Assembly (NCBI GenBank): GCA_937859825.1
Contig: CALMAP010000020.1
Span: 1-7,751 of the forward strand
Length of the DNA stretch: 7,751 nt
From: an uncultured Terriglobus sp.
GTDB taxonomy: Bacteria > Acidobacteriota > Terriglobia > Terriglobales > Acidobacteriaceae
Direction of reading: 5' to 3'
Part shown: positions 1-5,638 of the stretch, one piece after another
Numbering within the stretch: the first letter of the stretch is position 1
Layout of the letters: each line of letters begins with the position of its first letter
Translations under genes and position numbers: made by a program
The notes under the pieces: generated by a model
Databases searched by the model: none
The model's input: the letters and a program-made list of their open reading frames with translations, nothing else
What the model was told of the DNA's origin: nothing

Positions 1-1433
1 CCACGGTCGCAGACAATGCCGTGCGGGAAGAAGTGCGTCAGCAGGGACTTAAAGTCAAGTTCGACTACGCCGTAATTACCGCGGACGAAGTGAGCAAGGC
101 GATCAGCCCGATCGATAGCGATCTTGAGAACTTCTTCAATAAGAATAAGGCGCGTTACGCGAACGCGATTCCGGAGCAGCGCAAGATCAGCTTTATCCCG
201 GTCACAATGGCCAACCTGCCCGGCGGCAAGCCACAGGTCACCGATGCCGACCTGCAGGCCTATTACAACGCGCACAAGGCGGACTACCACGTCGATCAGC
301 AGGTCAAGGTGCGCCACATTCTGGTGAAGGCCCCTGCCGGTGCCGACCCAAAGACCGATGCGGCAGCGAAAGCAAAAGCACAGGCTTTACTCAGTCAGAT
401 ACGCGGGGGTTCGGACTTTGCCACCTTGGCGAAGGCAAACTCCGACGATCCTGGATCAAAGGACGCCGGTGGTGAACTCGGGTATGTGAAGCACAACCAC
501 CAGATGGTTCCTCCCTTTGAAAACGCCGCGATGGCGCTAAAGGCGGGACAAACGTCAGACCTTGTTCGCACCGACTTTGGATACCACATCATTCAGGCCG
601 AGGCTCGAGACGAGGCGCATGACAAGCCGTTGAGCGAAGTTGCCATTGAGATTCGCCCCATCCTCGAGCAGCAGAAGGCCTCTTCCTCGCTTCAGAGCTT
701 TGCCGGGCAGGTTGCCGCGGAAGCGGGCAAATCAGGTATGGACAAGGCTGCGGCCGCTCACCAGTTGCGTGTGGTCACCACCGGCATGATCGGCTCGACA
801 GGGCCGATAGCGGACCTGCAGGAAGGCACGCAGGTGCTGCAGGGTGCATTTGCTGCGAAAAAGGGAGATGCCCCCAAGGTCGCACCTGCGGGTCCGGGCG
901 AAATGGTGGTCTACCAGACAATCGATCTACAGCCTGCACATGCTCCGTCCTTTGCGGAGTGGAAGGGTCATGTTGCGGAGGACTACAAGGCGGAGCAGGT
1001 TCCGCAGCTGGTGCAGGCAAAGCTGAACAAGCTGGCGGCGCGCGCACATGAGTTGAACGACTTGCGCAAAGCTGCGGGGGAGTTGAGCGTCCCTGTGAAG
1101 ACCAGCGATTCTGTTGGCCGCGACGCCAATGTACCTGAGGTCGGTCAGATGAGTGGCCCAGCCAGCGCTGCGTTTGACTTGCCCAAGGGCGGCATTACTG
1201 GCGGCCTGAACGGCGGAAGCTCAGGCACTGTGCTGCAGGTCCTGGAAAAGCAGGAGCCCTCACCCGAAGAGATCGGGAAAGACTTCGCTACCCGCCGTTC
1301 TGCGCTTGTGGAGCGCAAACGCGCCGAGTTGTTCGGTGTCTACATGGGAACGCTGCTCGAGACCTACAAGAAGAAGGGCGCGATCCATGTGTACGAGAAG
1401 CCGAAGCAGCCGGGCCTTCCGCTCGGTATGTAG
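1..1433 (+). CDS. PpiD/SurA-type peptidyl-prolyl cis-trans isomerase, 5' end missing
   Basis: This is the C-terminal part of a parvulin-family prolyl isomerase and chaperone that helps exported proteins fold in the periplasm. The reading frame is open from base 3 to the TAG at 1431-1433, so the true start and any signal or membrane anchor lie outside the window; a GTG at 21 is internal. Counting from that GTG, residues 1-90 look like the end of a SurA-N-like helical region. Residues about 95-195 form a complete PpiC rotamase domain, with VRHILVKAP at the start, SDDPGSKDAGGELGYV in the middle and the closing FGYHIIQ. After a helical stretch, residues about 245-410 (MIGSTGPI, AAFAAKKGD, VVYQTIDLQPAHAPSF) resemble the degenerate second PpiC-like domain of PpiD proteins. 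The C-terminus is lysine-rich. It is followed by a clear terminator. The domain assignment is firm; the choice of PpiD over SurA or PrsA depends on the missing N-terminus. Confidence 0.93.
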   Translation, partial: TVADNAVREEVRQQGLKVKFDYAVITADEVSKAISPIDSDLENFFNKNKARYANAIPEQRKISFIPVTMANLPGGKPQVTDADLQAYYNAHKADYHVDQQVKVRHILVKAPAGADPKTDAAAKAKAQALLSQIRGGSDFATLAKANSDDPGSKDAGGELGYVKHNHQMVPPFENAAMALKAGQTSDLVRTDFGYHIIQAEARDEAHDKPLSEVAIEIRPILEQQKASSSLQSFAGQVAAEAGKSGMDKAAAAHQLRVVTTGMIGSTGPIADLQEGTQVLQGAFAAKKGDAPKVAPAGPGEMVVYQTIDLQPAHAPSFAEWKGHVAEDYKAEQVPQLVQAKLNKLAARAHELNDLRKAAGELSVPVKTSDSVGRDANVPEVGQMSGPASAAFDLPKGGITGGLNGGSSGTVLQVLEKQEPSPEEIGKDFATRRSALVERKRAELFGVYMGTLLETYKKKGAIHVYEKPKQPGLPLGM

Positions 1434-1456
1434 CTCTCGTCTCCACGTAACCCAAT

Positions 1457-1485
1457 GGGCCGGGGCACATTGCTCCGGCCCTTTT
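1457..1485 (+). terminator. Rho-independent terminator after the PPIase gene
   Basis: A 10-bp stem (GGGCCGGGGC at 1457-1466 with GCTCCGGCCC at 1472-1481, one G-U pair) closes a 5-nt loop and is followed directly by TTTT at 1482-1485. It starts 23 bp after the stop codon of the isomerase gene. It should separate that gene from malQ, so malQ needs its own promoter in the roughly 50 bp that follow. Confidence 0.85.
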
Positions 1486-1537
1486 GCATGCTAACGATCG
1501 CGGCATCCCGCTCCATTTCCCGTTGTTTTCGCATCGT

Positions 1538-3145
1538 ATGGCTGACATGGTTTCCGAACGGCTTTCCGGCGTACTGCTGCACGTAACCTCGCTGCCCTCA
1601 TATGGTGGAGTGGGCGATTTCGGGCCTGCGGCCTACGCGTTTGTCGACTGGCTTGTTTCTGCCAAGCAGCGCGTGTGGCAGGTCTTACCGCTGAATCCCA
1701 CCGGCTACGGTAATTCACCCTATTCCGCAATCTCGGCCTTTGCAGGCAGCCCACTTCTGGTCTCACTTGAGCTTCTCCAACAAGACGGCTGGTTGCAGGA
1801 AGGCGATGTGTCCGGGCTGTCCGGCCCGCACGGTAATGTGGATTTCGGCCGTGTGAGCGAGACCAAGCTGCCTTTGGTTGAAAAAGCTGCGGAGCGTTTT
1901 CTTGGAAGCGCGGATGGCATTCTGCGTGAGCGCTACGGGACTTTTTGTGACACCAACAACAGCTGGCTGCTCGATTACGCACGCTTTGTCGTTCTACGTC
2001 GTGAACATGGATACCGGCACTGGAACGAGTGGCCTGAGGCTCTGGCCGCGTATGACGCGGATGCGCTGAATGCCTGGGACACAGAACATGTGCATGACCT
2101 GCAGGTGGTCTATGCAGTGCAGTTTCTGTTTCAGGAACAGTGGGCGGCGCTTCGCAGCTACTGTACGCAGCATGACGTCAGGCTCATGGGAGACATGGCG
2201 ATCTTCGTCTCTTACGACTCTGCAGACGTTTGGGCGAACCGCGACCTATTCGAACTGGACGAGACTGGCGTTCCGACAGCAGTGTCGGGAGTGCCCCCTG
2301 ATTATTTTTCCGCGACGGGGCAGCGTTGGGGCAATCCGCTCTACCGCTGGCGTTATCTGGAGCAGCACGGCTTTGACTGGTGGGTACAACGCGTCAAACG
2401 CCAGCTTGAACTCTATGACCTGCTTCGGCTCGACCATTTCCGCGGCTTCGAGGCGTACTGGCGAATCCCGGCTACAGAGGAGACAGCGCTGAATGGCGAG
2501 TGGGTCGAAGCGCCGGGACATGCGCTGTTCGATCGACTCAAGGCTGCGCTCGGCGGTTCGCTGCCCTTCATCGCAGAAGACCTTGGCGTTATTACCGACA
2601 AGGTGGAAAAGCTGCGCACCGACTTCGACATGCCCGGCATGCGCGTATTGCAGTTTGGCTTTGCGGGAAGGGGAGCGCACCTGCACCTGCCCCACAAGTA
2701 TGTGCCGAACATGGTTGTGTACACGGGGACCCACGACAACAACACCACACTAGGCTGGTGGCTCGAGGCGCCACAGACCGACCGTAACAATCTGCAGACT
2801 TATCTTGGGCCGCTGGCGCACGACAATGACGTCGTTTGGGCCATGATCCGTGCGGCAGAGCGCTCGGTTGCCGCGATCTGCCTTTTGCCTCTGCAGGACT
2901 TGCTGCACCTTGGTGCGGAAGGTCGAATGAACACGCCTTCCGTACCGGAAAACAATTGGGCATGGCGGTTTGCTCCTGAGGCATTGCACCCGGACATTGC
3001 CCTTCAGTTGCGTCACATTACGGAGCAGACGGACCGCGACGCCTATGTCCCGGATGAGGTGGAAGCGCAGGTCGTTCCCCGTCCCAGTGAAGCAATGGAA
3101 AGCCAGGAGCCTGCCGCGAACTCTCCCGCACCTGACCAGGCGTAA
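1538..3145 (+). CDS. malQ: 4-alpha-glucanotransferase (amylomaltase, GH77)
   Basis: This cytosolic enzyme transfers alpha-1,4-glucan segments between maltodextrins or glycogen fragments and releases glucose, so it serves maltose and glycogen turnover. The 535-residue product begins MADMVSERLSGVLLHVTSLPS, which matches the usual GH77 N-terminus; this is why the ATG at 1538 is preferred over an in-frame TTG at 1484 that sits in the terminator tail. An ATG at 1547 is also possible. No clear Shine-Dalgarno precedes either ATG. The catalytic set is complete: nucleophile D299 in LRLDHFRG, acid/base E347 in FIAEDLG, and D400 in GTHDNNT. The acceptor-binding loop is at about 249-270 (GVPPDYFSATGQRWGNPLY). 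The last 30 or so residues are a proline, glutamate and alanine-rich tail beyond the conserved core. No other glycogen or maltose gene is visible nearby. Identification is secure. Confidence 0.97.
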   Translation: MADMVSERLSGVLLHVTSLPSYGGVGDFGPAAYAFVDWLVSAKQRVWQVLPLNPTGYGNSPYSAISAFAGSPLLVSLELLQQDGWLQEGDVSGLSGPHGNVDFGRVSETKLPLVEKAAERFLGSADGILRERYGTFCDTNNSWLLDYARFVVLRREHGYRHWNEWPEALAAYDADALNAWDTEHVHDLQVVYAVQFLFQEQWAALRSYCTQHDVRLMGDMAIFVSYDSADVWANRDLFELDETGVPTAVSGVPPDYFSATGQRWGNPLYRWRYLEQHGFDWWVQRVKRQLELYDLLRLDHFRGFEAYWRIPATEETALNGEWVEAPGHALFDRLKAALGGSLPFIAEDLGVITDKVEKLRTDFDMPGMRVLQFGFAGRGAHLHLPHKYVPNMVVYTGTHDNNTTLGWWLEAPQTDRNNLQTYLGPLAHDNDVVWAMIRAAERSVAAICLLPLQDLLHLGAEGRMNTPSVPENNWAWRFAPEALHPDIALQLRHITEQTDRDAYVPDEVEAQVVPRPSEAMESQEPAANSPAPDQA

Positions 3146-3157
3146 GCCGGCTTCCGG

Positions 3158-3163
3158 TACACT
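3158..3163 (+). promoter_or_regulatory. Possible -10 element for the 64-residue gene
   Basis: TACACT lies 20 bp before the ATG at 3184, and a start site about 7 bp downstream would place the ribosome binding site at the very 5' end of the message. The only -35-like sequence, TGACCA at 3133-3138, is weak and 19 bp away. Co-transcription with malQ, which ends only 38 bp before the next ATG, is at least as likely. Confidence 0.25.
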
Positions 3164-3170
3164 CGGGAAA

Positions 3171-3176
3171 GAGGAG
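3171..3176 (+). promoter_or_regulatory. Shine-Dalgarno for the 64-residue gene
   Basis: GAGGAG is placed 7 nt before the ATG at 3184. It is one of the two best ribosome binding sites in the window and is the main reason to accept the short gene as real and to fix its start. Confidence 0.75.
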
Positions 3177-3183
3177 TTCCCAC

Positions 3184-3378
3184 ATGCCACTGTCCGGCGA
3201 AGCTATCCGCGCCATGAATTACGTCGACGATATCTCAGTGACGCTGCGCCGCATTTTGGCAACGTTGCCCGCGCTTACCCCCGAGGAGCGCGACCGGGTT
3301 GTGGCACACGTGCGCCAGGCCGATCCGAGTTACAGTTCGGTGCTGCAGGCGCTTGAAGCGGAAGTTGAGAAGGCCTGA
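3184..3378 (+). CDS. Small protein of unknown function (64 aa)
   Basis: I do not recognise this protein. It is 64 residues, with no signal peptide, membrane segment or cysteine pair, and is predicted by eye to be mostly helical. Residues 12-30 (NYVDDISVTLRRILATLPA) look like an amphipathic helix, and the TPEERDRVVAHVRQ and VLQALEAEVEKA segments form two further charged helices. The GAGGAG ribosome binding site 7 nt upstream and the tight placement, 38 bp after malQ and 39 bp before the Rossmann-fold gene, argue that it is translated and may belong to the same transcript. The initiation codon could instead be the ATG for residue 11, but the spacing of the ribosome binding site favours residue 1. 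It is probably a small cytosolic protein or the subunit of a complex; no function is assigned. Confidence 0.7.
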   Translation: MPLSGEAIRAMNYVDDISVTLRRILATLPALTPEERDRVVAHVRQADPSYSSVLQALEAEVEKA

Positions 3379-3417
3379 CTTGCTGCTGACCGAACGTAGC
3401 TGCCTCCGTCACTCGTA

Positions 3418-3918
3418 ATGAAACTTGCGATCATTGGTGCGGGTGCTGCTGGCCGTTTGCTTGCAGCACAGGCGATAGAAGCAGGGCACGATGTCGTTCT
3501 GGAAGATGTGCTGCCTTCAAAGCTTAGAAGCGCTCTTGCCAAAATTCCCACAACAGGCAAGCCGGGAAAGTTGACGTTTGCTGACACGGTCGCAGATGCT
3601 GTTCGCGAAGCTGACCTTGTGGTGGACTTTGTTCCGGACGAGCTCGAATCCAAATTAGAAATCGTGAGCATGGTGGACCGCATGGCACCGCCGCATACGA
3701 TTCTCTGCATACCCACCACGGCACTGAGTGTGAGTGATCTCGCCTCCTGCACCTATCGGGCCGAGCGTTGCATCGGTGTGCAGATGGAGAGATCGGATTT
3801 GAAGCTCATCTCTGGAGGGCTCACCTCTGAAACGACCGTACAGGTCTGTAGCGGGTTCTGGCGCTCAATCGGCTATGCACCGCAGGTGCTCGTCGATATT
3901 ACAGAGACCGTCCACTAA
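3418..3918 (+). CDS. Lone NAD-binding Rossmann domain, 3-hydroxyacyl-CoA dehydrogenase-like, catalytic residues lost
   Basis: The 166-residue product corresponds to the N-terminal nucleotide-binding domain of 3-hydroxyacyl-CoA dehydrogenases (the HbdH/FadB fold) and nothing else. It starts KLAIIGAGAAG, with the glycine-rich turn at residues 7-12, and has VVLED at 26-30, where the acidic end of strand 2 favours NAD over NADP. Further family landmarks are ADLVVDFVPDELESK (66-80) and APPHTIL (90-96). The active-site segments are altered: the usual NTSSL is PTTAL at 99-103, and the usual GMHFFNP is GVQMERS at 120-126, so the catalytic histidine is glutamine 122. The C-terminal domain that carries the dimer interface and the substrate site is absent; the frame ends in a clean TAA with no continuation visible. 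A stop at 3397 fixes the start at 3418; no Shine-Dalgarno is visible. It probably binds a dinucleotide but is unlikely to be a working dehydrogenase. Confidence 0.85.
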   Translation: MKLAIIGAGAAGRLLAAQAIEAGHDVVLEDVLPSKLRSALAKIPTTGKPGKLTFADTVADAVREADLVVDFVPDELESKLEIVSMVDRMAPPHTILCIPTTALSVSDLASCTYRAERCIGVQMERSDLKLISGGLTSETTVQVCSGFWRSIGYAPQVLVDITETVH

Positions 3919-3930
3919 ATCAAGCACAGC

Positions 3931-4650
3931 TCAGAATCGCGACTCAGGTCGTTCGGTCGGAGCAAGATGGCTCTTATCGAGCGGCTGGCGAGGCACTTTG
4001 GCTGTCTCTCTAAGGGGAAGCACGACGGGTGGCGCCTGCACCGGTTGCTGGTCCGTTGCGATCAGCAGGTTGCTTACAGGATCGGGCAGTTCGTCATTTG
4101 CGCTGTGCAGCAGCAACGCAAGCTGCCAAAGCTGTGTGTTGCTCAGGGTGTGATTGTATGCGGGCATGCCTGAACGACGGATTCCAAATGCCGTGGGCCA
4201 GAACAGTTCTCCCACTGCTTTCGCTGAAGTCTCGCGTCGGTCTCTTCCAAAGAACTGCGGCGCATGTGGTAGCATCTGCCTTCCTACCGCAGCCTCGCGA
4301 CCAGGCACCCCGTGACATACAGCGCACTGGTTACGATAGATGTGAGCCGCAGCTTCAAAGACTTCTTCACTTGCGGGAAAGGGCGGCAGCTTCGCTTCCG
4401 AACTCATCCGGCGACGTACCGAGACAGTCTCTGCAAGATGCTCCCAGAGCGCCGGCTTGTCTGACACCGCCACTGGCGATTTACCGAAATAAAAGTACGC
4501 GACTGCAGCGGCAGCGCTAAGACAGACACCGAGAAACACGCCGAGCAGCAGGCGACCGAAACCGGAAGCTCCGCCAGAGCGCCTGCCGCCCTTGGCCGTT
4601 TTGCGCTGAGCCGGACGGCCGCCCGTAAAAGCATTCGAAGACTTGGGCAT
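3931..4650 (-). CDS. Membrane-anchored mono-haem c-type cytochrome
   Basis: This is a single-haem cytochrome c held in the cytoplasmic membrane with its haem domain in the periplasm, an electron carrier for a respiratory chain. Read from the ATG at 4650, the 239-residue protein has a strongly basic, glycine-rich cytosolic N-terminus (1-30), one membrane helix (about 31-55, LLLGVFLGVCLSAAAAVAYF) and then the haem domain. The haem site is CAVCH (C109, C112, H113), and the likely sixth ligand is M162 in SGMPAYNHTLS. The segment ELFWPTAFGIRRSGMPAY resembles the cytochrome CBB3-type class. The last 40 residues are proline-rich and look unfolded. The frame is open to an ATG at 4848, but that start would overlap the beta-barrel gene and add a low-complexity stretch, so 4650 is chosen. 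The gene ends 12 bp from the stop of the convergent Rossmann gene with no evident terminator between. Its redox partner is not in the window. Confidence 0.9.
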   Translation of the reverse strand: MPKSSNAFTGGRPAQRKTAKGGRRSGGASGFGRLLLGVFLGVCLSAAAAVAYFYFGKSPVAVSDKPALWEHLAETVSVRRRMSSEAKLPPFPASEEVFEAAAHIYRNQCAVCHGVPGREAAVGRQMLPHAPQFFGRDRRETSAKAVGELFWPTAFGIRRSGMPAYNHTLSNTQLWQLALLLHSANDELPDPVSNLLIATDQQPVQAPPVVLPLRETAKVPRQPLDKSHLAPTERPESRF

Positions 4651-4726
4651 ATTTGCTGAAGCGGCAGGTGTTCTAATGGAAGCAGCGGCCGGACCTGTCT
4701 TGAACGTAGCAGTGCCGCACGTTTCT

Positions 4727-4732
4727 GAGGAG
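4727..4732 (+). promoter_or_regulatory. Shine-Dalgarno for the beta-barrel gene
   Basis: GAGGAG stands 9 nt before the ATG at 4742. It decides this start over the in-frame ATG at 4643, which would put a non-secretory 33-residue stretch before the signal peptide. The 91-bp divergent region 4651-4741 must hold promoters for both flanking genes; TCTAAT at 4672-4677 is a possible -10 for this gene, but no -35 at good spacing is evident. Confidence 0.7.
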
Positions 4733-4741
4733 TGTTGGTTG

Positions 4742-5509
4742 ATGTTCCGTTTCACCGTACCGGCAGTGCGCACGCTTCGCGCGGCCGCAGTTCTCGTAGC
4801 ATGCGCGCCCCTGTTGGCCGCCCAGACCACATCATCGTCGACGGCCACCGCTGAGGCACAGAGCGCGTCACAGGCTGCCCCGGCTACACCTGCTCAAACT
4901 CCAGCGCCTGCACCGCGCGTTCGCCGGGTAAATTCCAATCGCCAGGCCCGCATCGCACGCAACATTCAGGACGCTTACTCGCATAAGTGGGAGGCCGCTG
5001 GCGGGGGCGGCTATTTGCGCTTTCACCCGGGCGACCAGTTGCTTCACATTAATGAGGTCAACTTTTTCGGTAGCGCCATGCGCTCGCTTGGCCCGCAGTG
5101 GGGAATTGTGGCGGATGTTCGCGGGAACTACGGTAACGCCAAGATCCCCAACCTGCTGGCTCAAAACTCCATCTTTCGTCCGCAGATCAGCCATTACAAC
5201 TTCATGGCCGGTGTGCAGTATCGCCTGATCGGCGTGGAAAAATATTCTGTCAGCCTGGCGGGGCAGGGCGGCGTCACAATGAGCAAGTTCGGTGGCGATG
5301 CGAAGGGCCTGCCATCACAGACGATCGGGCTCTGGAAAGACTCCAACTACAATCCGACCTTTAGCGCAAGCGTCGATTTGGACTACAACATCTACAACAA
5401 TCTCGCGGCACGCATTCAGCCGACGTACGTTGCGACAACTTTCGGCAGTTCGGTCCAGAACAGCCTGGGTGTAAATGTCGGCGTCGTCTACCGGTTCGGA
5501 CGCCGTTAA
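4742..5509 (+). CDS. Outer-membrane beta-barrel protein
   Basis: This is a small porin-like or OmpA-like barrel protein of the outer membrane; its cargo or ligand is unknown. The 255-residue product opens with a typical signal peptide (MFRFTVPAVRTLRAAAVLVA, cleavage probably after CAPLLAA at about residue 27). Next come a flexible segment rich in Ala, Thr, Pro and Gln (about 28-60) and a basic patch (RVRRVNSNRQARIARN). The rest shows alternating polar and hydrophobic strands with aromatic belts: WEAAGGGGYLRFH, QWGIVADVRGNYG, HYNFMAGVQYRL, YSVSLAGQGGVTM, TFSASVDLDYNIY, LAARIQPTYVATTF and the closing SLGVNVGVVYRFGRR. Seven or eight strands fit an 8-stranded barrel. The chain ends GRR after the last aromatic residue, rather than on the terminal Phe or Trp common in proteobacteria. 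A hairpin follows the stop codon. The barrel assignment is strong, but no finer family can be named. Confidence 0.88.
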   Translation: MFRFTVPAVRTLRAAAVLVACAPLLAAQTTSSSTATAEAQSASQAAPATPAQTPAPAPRVRRVNSNRQARIARNIQDAYSHKWEAAGGGGYLRFHPGDQLLHINEVNFFGSAMRSLGPQWGIVADVRGNYGNAKIPNLLAQNSIFRPQISHYNFMAGVQYRLIGVEKYSVSLAGQGGVTMSKFGGDAKGLPSQTIGLWKDSNYNPTFSASVDLDYNIYNNLAARIQPTYVATTFGSSVQNSLGVNVGVVYRFGRR

Positions 5510-5512
5510 GTT

Positions 5513-5542
5513 GCGCGTTCTCTGTCTTGATGGAGGACGCGC
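5513..5542 (+). terminator. Hairpin after the beta-barrel gene, possible weak terminator
   Basis: GCGCGTTCTC (5513-5522) pairs with GAGGACGCGC (5533-5542) in a 10-bp stem with one G-U pair and a 10-nt loop, beginning 3 nt after the stop codon. It is followed by CCCCTATC, not a T run, so it may protect the 3' end or act as an inefficient terminator. Confidence 0.45.
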
Positions 5543-5560
5543 CCCTATCGATTCCGGCGT

Positions 5561-5589
5561 GAGACATCTTCAGAAAAAGCGCGTCTAAT
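5561..5589 (+). promoter_or_regulatory. Sigma-70-like promoter of the M48 peptidase gene
   Basis: GAGACA (5561-5566, four of six matches to TTGACA) and TCTAAT (5584-5589, five of six to TATAAT) are separated by exactly 17 bp. Transcription would start near 5596, giving a leader of about 43 nt that begins at the GGGGAGA of the leader hairpin. This is the best-spaced promoter I see in the window. Confidence 0.5.
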
Positions 5590-5596
5590 TGAGTTA

Positions 5597-5630
5597 GGGG
5601 AGAGATGTGTCCGGTCGTCTCCCCGGGAGA
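5597..5630 (+). promoter_or_regulatory. Leader hairpin overlapping choice of Shine-Dalgarno
   Basis: GGGGAGA (5597-5603) can pair with TCTCCCC (5618-5624) as a 7-bp stem with a 14-nt loop. The next bases, GGGAGA (5625-5630), are the ribosome binding site, 8 nt before the ATG at 5639. Because GGGAGA occurs twice, both copies can compete for the single TCTCCC. The upstream hairpin would leave the ribosome binding site free. A regulatory role is inference only. Confidence 0.4.
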
Positions 5631-5638
5631 CTCCTGCC

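Noticed and set aside
1484..1537. In-frame TTG start for malQ 18 codons upstream
   Set aside because: The TTG lies in the T tract of the upstream terminator and the extra residues do not resemble any GH77 N-terminus; MADMVSERLSGVLLH from 1538 fits the family.
1491..1982. 163-codon minus-strand frame over the start of malQ
   Set aside because: Arg- and Cys-rich translation typical of the complement of a GC-rich gene; malQ homology on the plus strand is unambiguous.
2246..2734. 162-codon minus-strand frame inside malQ
   Set aside because: It covers the catalytic core of malQ on the other strand and shows no motif or ribosome binding site of its own.
4029..4520. 163-codon plus-strand frame inside the cytochrome gene
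   Set aside because: It is antisense to a gene with a haem motif and clear topology; its translation has no recognisable fold and irregular composition.
4643..4741. Longer start for the beta-barrel protein at 4643
   Set aside because: It would bury the signal peptide behind 33 residues; the GAGGAG and ATG at 4742 place the signal peptide at the N-terminus.
4651..4848. Longer cytochrome c reading frame starting at 4848 on the minus strand
   Set aside because: It would overlap the first 107 bases of the beta-barrel gene and add a low-complexity stretch before the basic head; the ATG at 4650 gives a normal head plus membrane helix.
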